From Rhizophagus clarus (taxonomy: Eukaryota; Glomeromycota; Glomeromycetes; Glomerales; Glomeraceae), in the NCBI GenBank assembly GCA_015698045.1, contig BLAL01000313.1:186001-250000 (forward strand): 64,000 nucleotides of DNA. Direction: 5' to 3'. The notes beneath the pieces were generated by a model. The model was not told the DNA's origin. It worked only from the letters and a program-made list of their open reading frames with translations, and did no database searches. Below, one piece after another: positions 28,548 through 40,220 of the stretch (its first letter is position 1; each line of letters begins with the position of its first letter). Position numbers and translations under genes: made by a program.

Positions 28548-30578
28548 TAAGGTAAAAAATATATATATATATTTTTATTATGTAATAATGTTATACTTTT
28601 ATTGATTTTGATGTATTTTTTTATTGATTATTTCTAAAACAGCGAACCTGGAGACAATATATTTGTTTATTGATTATTTTTTGATTAAAACAACAGTCAT
28701 TGCAATATCATCTATATCATCTAGTTATACTGTAAATTTCCAATTATACCGATAAAATTCTTCAAAATTTTTTTTTTTTGACTTTTTGCCATTATAATTT
28801 AAAATTCTGCTTAGCATTAGTTTGTTTTTTTATAATTGATAAAGATTGAAGGGATCTCATAAAGTTTTTATATTATATTATAAATTGATAGTAAAAATAA
28901 TAAAATTATTATTGTTATTGGCACAATTATTATTTGCTACGGGATAAAATTTTGGATGATTAAATTTATTTAATCGGCAAAAACAAATACATATAAATAA
29001 TGTAAAGCCAATAAATTTAGAACTCTATGAATTGCAGAACATAATAAAATAATAAAAGAATAACATTCAAGACAAATTTTTTTTTTTAAAAAAAAAAAAT
29101 ATTCAATACCTAATGAATTAAAATTACAATTTTTTCGTTATTGAATCGTCCGTAAAATTAAAGGTTCTTTTGCCAGCCATTAATTAATCCACTATTACGA
29201 AGAGGTTATAGTGGTAAAAATGTAAGTTTGATTTAACTTATATATTTTGGTATTATCTAATTATATTATTACCTTGAAAATTGACGCATTGTTACTGTAT
29301 TGATAAGTGTCTATTATTTCGCCATTATATTTAGATTCTTCCTAATTTTCACATACATTGTTGTCCATCTATGCGTCATATTTCATATTTATACAGCTTT
29401 TAAAAGATAAAGTCGCTTCTATGTCATATTTCACTTATTGTATTAAATCACAATGAGAATAGCTTTTATTATTTCGCATTGGACATTAAGCAGCAACACA
29501 GCCCTATAAAAAATGATCAATCAACTTTTATACGATTTTCGCACATAATTTTGCATTTTTTTTTTTTTGATATAATCTAAATAAAGTATGTAATTTATAT
29601 ATGATTTTTGTGTGTGATTTATTATGTGTGATTAAATATTAACATACGATTATTGTATGATAATTGTATTTTTATCTTCAAATTCTACATTCTTTAACAA
29701 TAAGCTTTGTTTATTATCCGGTATTATAACAATAATACTACTTTCTAACTTTCTATTTTCAATATACTAATTTTTTTTATTATTCTGTCAACTTTCTTTT
29801 TTATGCATCTTACTTATAATCTTATATGCTAAATATTTAATTAATTGAGAAATATTAATTTTAATATAAAATTATAAAATGAACAAAACTAATTGATAGC
29901 GAGATTTCGTTCAAGATTCGCGTCATAATTCTTTTTCGCTCCTAATATTTTTATGGTCGAGCACTCAGGCTACATCGAATTAACAAAATTAGAATAGTGT
30001 AAATCTCCCATTTTTAGAACTACAAACCGAAGCGGCCGGCAAGCAGTTTCAAAAATAAGCTCCTAACTGGCTGGTTAGTTAGTAGCCTGATTGAGGGCTG
30101 AAAGTAGCAATAAGTCTTCGTCTACTCCAATATAAAAAATGAGGCAAAACCACTTTCGAACTGAAGAACACCAAATCTCTGCTACTACGAACAAAATCGA
30201 AATCAATGTTCTATCTACCGAGTAATATACTTTTCGACCTGAACCGAAGAGCAAGTCCGATCTATTTATTCATTTTATAGGACTTTTATATTATTGCCGT
30301 TTTCAAAATTATTGAGAAAATCCGATTTTGCGAGTTTATCATGTGATTTTCGTATTGCAAATGTGAATCACTTTACACGAATTTTTAATATTTTTATACC
30401 GGATTTTTTTTTGTGAACATAATACTATTCTACTGAGTATTAATCAATAACTTGAAATTGCTAAAAATGGTCAAAAGATGACTACCGCTGCCTTTAGTTG
30501 TTAAATTTTAGTTCCGTACTTGAATAATCTTATAAAAAACAATCTAGACCAACATCTTCGATAAAATTTCCCACTCCT
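28548..30578. other. AT-rich spacer
   Basis: No gene seen. A less AT-rich patch at about 29900-30260 may be an old relic, but no frame is readable. Confidence 0.5.
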
Positions 30579-30764
30579 TCAAGAAACATAACCACAATAT
30601 TCTCCTAATTTTTTGATACCTTTACCAAAAAAGGTACAGTATATGATTAAAGGTGCTATTAATCCTCCAGTAGAAATAACTATTGCTTTAATTGGTTCTC
30701 CCTCCACTTTTACTGCTACTATTTTTGTAATATACTTCACAACCTTCCAAAATACTACACTCAT
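30579..30764 (-). CDS. Possible small single-span membrane protein
   Basis: From the ATG at 30764 there are 61 residues. A basic amphipathic start (MSVVFWKVVKYITKIVAVKV) is followed by a hydrophobic segment, AIVISTGGLIAPLIIYCTFF, then GKGIKKLGEYCGYVS. The residue mix (G, K, E, P, C) is unlike translated spacer in this region. I know no family. It stands alone, and no upstream exon was recognised. Confidence 0.35.
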   Translation of the reverse strand: MSVVFWKVVKYITKIVAVKVEGEPIKAIVISTGGLIAPLIIYCTFFGKGIKKLGEYCGYVS

Positions 30765-31211
30765 GATTTCGTCGTAAAAAAATGTCAAGTTGTAGGAGAA
30801 AAAAATAAAACGTTAAACTAGAAAAAATTTTTTTTTTAAAAATTCAGTGAAAGCAGTGGACTCTCTTTAATTCATAAATAAGGAACTTAAAAACTTAGAA
30901 ATCTTAATTTGTGACTTAAATAAATAAAGAACATTAGTATGTTTCTTTAATAAATTAAACAAATACACCGTTCTACTTATATACCTTTTGGATTTATCTA
31001 AATTTTAGAAGTCCAGCGATTTACAAAAAAAAAATTAAGTAATCCGATGTCCCTACAAAAAAAAGCAAGAAAGAAAACAAATAAAAAAAATATATAATTT
31101 ATTGTAGAACTAAATAGTTTATTTTTTTTTAAAAAAAGCTAAAAAGGTAAAAAAAAAAATATATATATATGCTAAAATAATCGAAAAATGTTTATTAGTC
31201 ATTAGTCAGAA

Positions 31212-33487
31212 TAAGTCAAACTTCGATATACCGATATTCTATATACCGATAATTGCTTTTAACGATAAATTTTTATTGTCCCGTTTCACAATTAATAAAA
31301 AAACCTCAATATATCGATATTATATATAAATTCGCGTTGTAACATATAACGATACAAGTTCTTTGTCCCTTTATAGTAACGAATAGTAACATTGTACCGA
31401 TATTTAGGTTACACATTCACGTGACCTTATCTTTTTTTTTGCTCTTTAGATGCATGCAACATTTCGGTATCTATGAAATATCATTCTTGAAATAATGCAT
31501 TTAATGAAAGTATCAAAAATCAAAAAAATACATTTCGCGTTTTATACAAATCATGCCTCAACTACAAAGAAAAAGGAAAATAACACATGATTCATTACAA
31601 CCAAAGAAAAGAGTTGTTTTAACGCACGCGCAAAAGCGTCAACTCTGTTTAGATTCTCAGAAGACACCACGGCTTACTCAACAAGAACTCGCAGCCATAT
31701 ACCAAATCAAGCAAAACACTGTCTCTGATATTTTAAAAAACAAAGATAAGTGGCTGCTTGTAAATCCCGATTCAGAAGAAGCAAATAAACAAAGAGAAAG
31801 GCCACCTTGCTTTCCTCAAGTGGAAGAAGCTCTTGCGCTGTGGTTAACAAATGCTCTTGCTGCAGGAGTTATAATTAACGGTGATATTTTACGTGAAAAG
31901 GCAAAAATTTTTGCGCGAGGGTTTGAAATTGATAATTTTACCGCTTCTAATGGATGGTTAGAGAAATTTAAACAACGCCATCATTTAAAAGAATATGTTA
32001 AGTGGGGTGAAGCAAACAGTGCACCATTAGAAACTTTAGAAGAAGAAAGGAGAAAATTACGTGAAATTATCAAGGATTATGACTTAAATGATGTTTTTAA
32101 CTGTGATGAAACAGGTAATCAAGATCTTCTTCAAAAATCCAAATATTATTCTAACATTTTATGTTATTTTTAGGATTGTACTGGGACCTGGAACCTTCAA
32201 AGACACTAGCACAAGGGCCACTTTCTGGAAAAAAGAAATCAAAAAAACGGGTTACTCTTCTCCTTACATGTAACACAACTGGAACTGAAAAATTGAAGCC
32301 GACCTTTATTCACACATACCAAAATCCACGAATATTACGTGGAAAAAAAAAGGAAGAATTGCCAGTTAATTACTACTGGAATTCAACGGCTTGGATGCAA
32401 GTTTCGATATGGAACGATTATCTTACAAAATTGGATGCATGAATGCGATTACAACGTCGCAAAATTCTTTTAATTGTTGATAATGCTCCAGTACATGTCA
32501 TAAATGAAAATCTAAATTTAACAAATGTGGCTGTGCATTTTTTGCCACCAAACACTACAGCTCACTTGCAGCCCTGTGATGCGGGAATTATTAATTCTTT
32601 TAAGGTTAGTGATGGTTTTTTTTTTATTCTTTTAATGATTAACATAAATTTTATTTTAAACTTCAATAATTTAGGCACAGTACCGGAAATTACTTATCAG
32701 AAATAGGATTGAAGCATATGAAATTTCACAGGAATTAAACAAAGGAGCCACCCCTTTAAATATTCATGATGCCATTAATTTTAGTAGTGATGCTTGGAAT
32801 TCCGTAAGTCAACGGACAATTTCTAATTGTTGGCGCCATACAGGAATTTTACCGCAGGATGACATGGATGAATCAGATGACGAAACTGATGATGATGATG
32901 ATCAAGCAATTCAGGATGAAATGGAATTGCAAGATCTAATTGATCAACTCCCATTCAATGACCCTATGAATGTGGAAGAATTTCTTCATATAGATGACTT
33001 TTTGAAGGGTAATGAAGGGTTAACAGATGATGAAATTATATCATGGTAAAATCAAATAACGAACCAGAAATTGATCCGAATGAAGGACCTATGGAAATAA
33101 TTTCAAAAAGAGAAGCTTTGGGTCATTTGGATAACCTTGTTGTATTTTTTGAGTATTCATCCGATGTTTCTGTTAATCCAAGTGAATTAAGTATATTACA
33201 GAAACTAAGACATCAAGTGTTGAAATCATATATTAATAGTTCGAAACAAATTACATTAGATAATTTTGTCCAAACTTTGTAATGTGATATTAAATAAATA
33301 CTAACTGTATTACATGAATAAAAATTATAAAATTTATAAATTTGTATGTGAAAAAATTTTTATACCGATATTGATCAACGTACAATATATATATCGGTAT
33401 ATAGGATTTTTATGATATAACGATAATTCGATCTACCGATGATTTTTTCCCAAACCAACAGTATCGGTATATCGAAGTTTGACTGTA
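31212..33487 (+). mobile_element. Pogo/Tigger-type DNA transposon, decayed
   Basis: Terminal inverted repeats: AGTCAAACTTCGATATACC at 31214 and its complement ending GTTTGACT at 33484, about 23 bases with one flank degenerate. The right end reads CAGTCAAAC inward and is followed by TA, the Tc1/mariner target. Subterminal ATACCGATA-type repeats occur at both ends. The single gene inside is a broken transposase. Confidence 0.85.
31553..33282 (+). pseudogene. Pogo/Tigger transposase with nonsense codon and frameshift
   Basis: Exons: 31553-32114, 32174-32604 and 32675-33282. The N-terminus is basic, followed by a CENP-B/psq-type helix-turn-helix (LTQQELAAIYQIKQNTVSDI) and a second CENP-B domain (GDILREKAKIFARGF...ASNGWLEKFKQRH). 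The catalytic DDD residues lie in NCDETG, LIVDNAPVH and HLQPCDAGIINSF. At 32440-32442 TGA stands where an Arg codon (CGA) would fit, a C-to-T change. Near 33045 a one-base shift ends the frame at SW; the usual C-terminus (ISKREALGHLDNLVVFFEY, TLDNFVQTL) continues in another frame. The protein is therefore not made whole. Confidence 0.85.
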
Positions 33488-33499
33488 CCCGCCTAGTAG

Positions 33500-33832
33500 G
33501 GTGTCCAGGATTTCATGGTGTGATGACCCAAAAAGTGTGGTGCGATTTAGACAAAAAGTGTGATTTGGTGCGATTTTTAATTCTGGCCAGATTTAACGTA
33601 ATTCCGGCTGGAATTAACAATATAATTTTACATCAAATTCAATAACTTAATTCTGGGCAAAATAATAAACAAAAAAAATGAATCATGTGAAAGATAATTA
33701 ACCAATAGGATTTAATTTGCTGCGAATAATGTGAAAAATGTGAAATTTTTTGCCGAAAAATGTGGTCACACCAAAAGTGCGAAAAAATAGCAAAAGGTGC
33801 GAAAAAAGTGTGATCGTTCCATCCTGGACACC
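33500..33832. mobile_element. MITE with 12-base terminal inverted repeats
   Basis: GGTGTCCAGGAT (33500-33511) and ATCCTGGACACC (33821-33832) enclose 333 non-coding bases with internal GTGTGGTGCGATTT-type repeats. It sits a few bases from the right end of the pogo element. No long target duplication is obvious. Confidence 0.75.
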
Positions 33833-34031
33833 TTACCTCCTAGCTTGACTTATATTTAGTGTGATTATTGTATACTAACCAGGGGTCCGGCATTTTTATA
33901 ACATTATACATTCATTGTCAACTATTGTCGATTATTGTTTAGCCTTTTTAAAATAAACTTTTCATAATAACGAAGCCTGAATATCAAAAAAATTTTGCTG
34001 GTAAGAAATACTCCGGCAGTAGTATGAATTT

Positions 34032-35227
34032 CTCTTTATCCTCGCTTTAAACGTCCACTGCTCATTTTTCTTTTGTTTATATTGGTTACTCATTGATAAT
34101 AAAATTAATAAAATTTATATGCGTTCGAATGAAAAGTCAAATAGCTAATGTAAATGTTATACATTAAATTACAATGTTGCGTGATAACAACACTAACTTA
34201 AAGCACAATTAGTACATAAATATCAACACTCGAAATGATGATTTCAGAATTTAAGTATAACGCAATAAAAAAAATCTAGATTTTATTTTTCTCCACATAA
34301 AATAAATGTTCATATGAAAATTTTAATATAAAAAGAAAATAATACTCTTTGAATAAACCTTTCTGAAAAAAAAACATATAATAAAAAACAAAAAGTAATG
34401 TATGAATTAATCTAAAGTTGTAATCTGGTTAAGTTCATACTTATTTATGTCGCAATCTTCTTCGCAATTCGACAAGTCAGAATCTTCGCTTTCTACTTTT
34501 TCGTTTATATCTCTGTTAGAGTAAAAAGTGGAAGATACATTATTGTCTACAAAATCAATGTTATTAAGTTCCGAATTAACTTGGCGAATATCTGGTCGTT
34601 TATCTGGTTCGCAATCCCAGCATTCTGTTTAATAGATGACAATTAGTTTACGACAACAAGAAGGATTATACTAGCTCCAAAGGAATCATTCTCCGCAATT
34701 ATCTTATACTTACTTCGATAAAGCTCAACAAATTTAACATTCGTGTTCGGGGTAGGTTCTTCTCTTAAACCATCAAGAATGTCTAACATAAGAGAAATAT
34801 GATCTTTTCTCATCTCATAATTAAAAGGTGATGAACGACTTGTTAATTCCCAGAATAATATTCCTAAACTATATATATCACATTTCTCGTTTATCTTATA
34901 TGGAGTTTCTTGATTAAACGTTTTAGGATCCATATAAGGAATCACACCCAATACTTCAGGGTTATAACAATCTGACCCTTTTAGAAATGAACGGCCAAAA
35001 TCTGCCAATTTAATAGTATTTTGATGTACTAAGATATTATTGGGATGCTAAAAAAGAATACGTCAATTACACAACATAGTAAATTATTGAATTATAAAAC
35101 AATATTAGTATACTTACTAGATCCCCGTGTACAATTCTCCTATCATCGTGTAGCCATAAAATCGCACTTGCAATTTCTCTTGCAAATCTTAATTGGTTCT
35201 TCCATTTAAAAGTCATAGTATCGTTCC
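34032..35227. repeat. Inverted segmental duplication, arm B
   Basis: The partner of 12924-14128, in opposite orientation. The 34053-34406 part is the kinase 3' flank, with no gene. Confidence 0.8.
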
Positions 35228-35697
35228 TTAAATAATCTCGCAATGTTCCACCGTCTGCATATTCAAGAACAAGCGAATATCCCTTTTCTTCCAAATAAAA
35301 ACAGCATGTCAACGATTTTTTTAAAAAAAATTGTAATATATTTAATCACAATTGTGGTTTTACCGTCTAATTCCATGACTCCGTAAAATCGAATAATATT
35401 TTGATGTCCATCAACCATTTTCGTTAAATAAACCTAGAAACGAAAAAAAAAAAAATCAATAATATAGATTTAATATAACAAACACTATTATCGGTAACAT
35501 ACCTCTTTATCGTTGACAACCTTTTTAATCGCATGTATTGTTGATGTATTCTTCCATTTTGCAATATGGACAGAAGATGATCCACCAGAACCAATAGTCT
35601 CCGGAAGAATCTTAAGGTCTTGAGAACCATAATAATGGATTTTCCTGTCATCCAATAATATTTTTAGCTCATTGGCGTAATGATCTTCGAGATGCGA
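34407..35697 (-). CDS. Protein kinase, copy B (first exon not identified)
   Basis: Exons (minus): 35697-35503, 35433-35364, 35287-35118, 35047-34714 and 34624-34407; all phases agree, giving about 328 residues. The N-lobe has a glycine loop, GSGGSSSVHIA, and AIKK (lysine), and NIIRFYGVMEL follows helix C. The catalytic loop is RRIVHGDLHPNN, where HRD is replaced by HGD but Asp and Asn remain. KLADFGRS and GVIPYMDPK follow, then a C-lobe ending CEPDKRPDIRQV and an acidic tail. The frame enters at a TATAG acceptor with no ATG, so a short first exon should lie upstream of 35700; I did not find it. This is the intact source-like copy of the truncated gene at 12924. Confidence 0.8.
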
Positions 35698-38600
35698 CTA
35701 TAATGATGTCATTGGCGTTTAGGCGTTTATGTTTGTACATGTGATACATACGATTGTTTTGTTTTTATTGTATGAAATAAAAATTTTATTAGTAAACTTG
35801 TGTTGCGCAGTAAAAAAAAAACCATAAATATCGGTCTTTTTTCCCTGATTTTTTTGTGGCGCAGTTCAAGTTTACAATAATTGAAAAAAAAACGAATATT
35901 TTTTTTTTTTTAACGCCCTTTACATGAAATTAAGAGCTGAAAGTGAAGATAACTGATAACCCAAAATGATGTTAGACAGTTAGTTGCGCAAATAATTGTT
36001 TTTGGAACATAAAGTTAAATTAAGCGAATGGAAAGTTTTTTTGGTGGGGTCAACTTTGGACCATAACAAAAGAACTCAAAGAAGCGAGCAAAAAGTGAAA
36101 AATTATTGACAATTCAATCCTATTTATACAATTTTCGGAATTAATATTAAGCGAAACACTGCATAAATGTAACCAATGTGTACAACCTGGTTACATGTAT
36201 AACTATTATTACTTTGTTGGTATCTTGCAGCTATAAATGTTGTACTACATACCGTTACTACCGTTTCACCAGATTCCACGGGAATGCGGCACAGTAACAC
36301 TGCAATTTCTTCACATGACTTTTAACGGCATTCATACTAACTGTATGTTGAATTGTTGATCATAACATTAAATTACAATGTGATTGGAATTTTTCTTTCT
36401 ATTTTATCGTTTAACGGACAATTATTTCTTAGGAGATTTTTGTTAGTTCACTAACATGTACCAAATCCAATATATTTCTCCTAATAAAGTTTTGTTTACC
36501 AGTAAAAAAAGAAAAAAAAAAGTACATTAAATTGCAATGTTGTCAGAATTTTTTTATTAACAACTCACCTGGTCTATAAATCCAAGGAAGAAGTATATTT
36601 TGAGCGCTTCACTCTTGTGATTAGTAAAGAAAATTACTACTAATAACATATTTTACTTATTTTATATGTTTATAAAATTAAAACATATGCTAGAGCCACA
36701 TAACTTTGATAAAAATTAGCATCGAAAAAAATATTACAAAATAAGCTAAAAGAGAATGAGCCAATGGAGTGCCTAAACTTATTGAATAAAAACATTCACA
36801 ATAAATGCAGTATTAAGTAAATTTAATTTAAAAGGATAAATAAATTTATTTTATTCATTTTTTTTCTAATAAAAAAAAATCTGAAAAACGATTTATTTTT
36901 AAAAGTTGTCATTAATATTTACAGTAAATTGTACGTTTATTTAATATGAACTTTTAGATTTAAAAAAATTTAGGCATTAAACAAACAATTAAAGTTAAAA
37001 CAGGACTAACATCATATTATCAATTTATTTTAACGTTTTTTGTGGCTTTATTTTAGAAATGATCGTGATGATAAATTCAAAAAAGTGACAAAGATAGAAC
37101 TCAAAGATTTATTAGAATAATTATATAGTTTAGAATTATAATACTTATGTAACAAATCCAAAACGATAATGATATAATAAAGAAATTTTAAATGAAAAAA
37201 AAAATAAAAATAAAAAAAAAAAAATTTATAAATTTGAACCACAATGATGAAAACGAATTACTTAATAATTTAAAAAAAAATAAGAATTATAGAAATTAAA
37301 ATTCAAAAATTTTACAGTAACTAACAGTTAAATGGATTACATTACCTAATAATATTAATTTAATTTGTTAATACAGTATAATTTACCACTTTATAAAATA
37401 TTGAAATTTATTAATGTTCTTTTTCTAAGCATACTTCAAATTGAAAATTAATAAACTCATAATTAATACCAGGAAATTTCATATTACATGAAATTGTACT
37501 AGAATGTTGAAAATTGAAATATATTTTACTGATCGCATCGTTAATTCCATTTTCACAGGAGACGTTTCATTTGTCCAAGTAGGTCGCTATTCCATATAAA
37601 TTGTTGTGGTGTAACACGCAAGAATTATTAAACATCATATTTTACTAAGGAAATTGAAATTCAGAAGTAAAAAAAAAAGCGTATAAAATGAGTTAGTTAT
37701 ATGTTGCAATATGGCATTTTAATTGTCTTCACTAAAAACTAATTCTATCACGTAAATTTGATTTGCTGAAAACGCTAGTAACATAACTATTTATTCATTC
37801 CCGTAAGCTCATATTATAAAATATTCTTAAAATAACGGTAATCTTCTCACGGAGACTACATTTAAAATAATAAAATCAAAAAATATTTTAGTCCTTCAAA
37901 TTATTTTTAAAGAAATAACGATTATTAAGAAAACTACAGAATACAAAATTCAAAAAAAAAAAAAAATTAATAATAAATAATATAAAAAAAACCGTAACTT
38001 TGTTTCTGTACTTAGTAGAATTTAGTTATTAACATATTTTTTTTATCGGATACTAAACTTATACCATAGTTAAGCGAGATTTGAGTTAAGTACTGTCCAG
38101 AATTATAGATCAATATCGATAAACAGAAAATTTGAATTGTATTTACGAATTTAAATCTCCCTCTCTCATACACACAAAAATAAAAATAGATTATTTATTT
38201 ACTAATATGAAAAACCGTGTCAGCTAAACTAAATAAACATTTAAAAATACAAAATTCCTAGACGTAAAATCATTAATAATTTTTTATGTAACGGTTTGCC
38301 TTTTTTTTTGTTATTTTTTTTTTTTACAAATACTATACTTTTAAGACAAATTACTTAAAGTATATTGTCTTACAGCAATTGAATATTATACAGGGATTAT
38401 CAAATTGTTAATTTCTCATACATTTTCCCCAAATTCTTGCATTTTTATTTCTAAAATTTGTTTGGCATTTATAACATTTGTTATTTCTATGATTTGTCAA
38501 AACGCGGTATCGTCAAAATTTTATGATCAACAATGCGAGTAAAATCATCACATACAGATATTACGCCGGAGTATTATTGATCGCGGGTTGATTATTGTGT

Positions 38601-39819
38601 ACGTGAATCATAAAATGTTACAATTTCTTCAGAAATCCCCAAAGATATTTACTACCGTTCGTTAAAAACTGAGTTTTTAAAATTATTAAAATAATATTTT
38701 TCGTATAATGTAAATATATGGAATTCGGTTTATAACCAGTTTTCAGGGTCTTTAACTACATCAAATAAGTCTTACCCGAAATAATTTTCTTAATTATTAG
38801 TCTGAAAAATAATGATTCTTTATCTATTGAATTGATATAAAATATAATAAATTGAAACGCAATAAATTATTAATGTTTCGTCGCCTCGCCTCGCATAAGT
38901 TTGAATGCAACGACTATCAATGTTTTAAATGGTTTCACCAAAAAATTAATATTGTTTAACTTGTACACAGTCATTTAATTATAGATCATTATTAACTTTA
39001 AAAGGACTTTATTATTATTGTAATCTTCCCTTTTTAAGTTAATGTAGCTTTATTTAGCGTATAATACTAAAATCATATATTATGAAGAAATTTTCTCGCT
39101 ATCACGTGATACATAACATATATGGATTCATTTAAAAAGTATATGAGATATATTTATACTAGTTTGCACACTTTTAACGGCTTAATTGGCTGGTTACCCT
39201 GTCCACTCTATCGTTCCATCCCCTGTCGTTATGGGAACCGCAGTTAGAGTATCCCTCTTATGGTACGATATGAAGTTGAATATACTTTCTAAGATATTAT
39301 GGTTTTTGATTTTTGCTTATTACAGCTAGTTAATTCAATTCACGGAATACAAGGTAATGTTCATTTACCTTGTTTGTTTTAAATCTTTCCCCTTTCTCCC
39401 TTGTTTTTTTGGATCTACACAAGGTAATTATTTGTTTATGAATTGTCATGTACTAAACAAGTTCACGAGTTAAATGTACACCCTGCAGCAGATTGCAGTG
39501 ATTATGTACATCGATCGCACGTTAAAGTTTTTTTATGTAAACAGATTACTAATTATAAACAGCTAAGGCTGATTATATAATGTTTAATTTTTTTAAAAAA
39601 AAAAAAATTTTTTTTTTTTTTTATTGTTTACTACACAACGACGATAATATTTTTTTTTGTTTTAGAAAAAAAAAAAAAAGTTAAAAAAAGGTAGGTTGAT
39701 ATGAAATTTGGTAACGATCAACAATCTATTTTTGATTAAGAAGATAAGATCACGTTTTTCGTTAACTTTATTCCCTTTATGTTAATTTTAACCTTTTCAA
39801 ATCAACAATAAATTAACGA
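35698..39819. other. Long AT-rich spacer
   Basis: No gene, RNA gene or mobile element that I can support in about 4.1 kb. Low-complexity A/T runs are common. The first kinase-B exon may be hidden in the first few hundred bases. Confidence 0.5.
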
Positions 39820-39829
39820 TATATATATA
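39820..39829 (+). promoter_or_regulatory. TATA-like box of the RNA-dependent RNA polymerase
   Basis: TATATATATA lies 44 bases before the ATG and is followed by a C/T-rich stretch (CTTCTTTCACTCATCATTCTC) of the initiator kind. The same arrangement is kept in the decayed copy near 56300-56340. Confidence 0.45.
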
Positions 39830-39872
39830 CGACTTAAACTTCTTTCACTCATCATTCTCTACCGTAGAAAAA

Positions 39873-40187
39873 ATGAGTCGTAACAATCGACGATACAACA
39901 ACAACAACAATAATAACAATACTTTTGAAGACGGTACTCCTAAAGGATGGAGAAACTTTACCGAAATAAGATTTAAAGTTTCTGGTATCCCTACTTATAT
40001 TAAGGAATTGGAATTAAGAAATCAATTTAGTAAATATGGCAGCGTTCATAGGATAGAAATTGAAGCGAACGATGATGATGAAAGTAAAGGTGTTGCATAT
40101 GTCACTTTTAAGTTCGTATAATCTCTTTTTATCTTTTCAACATTTATTATCATTATCATAATTATTTTAATTGTTTTTATAAAAAAA

Positions 40188-40220
<33 letters not shown>

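Noticed and set aside
35424..35651. 75-codon frame MTGKSIIMVLKTLRFF...
   Set aside because: Out-of-frame reading of the kinase B N-lobe exon; the correct frame gives the GSGGSSSVHIA loop.
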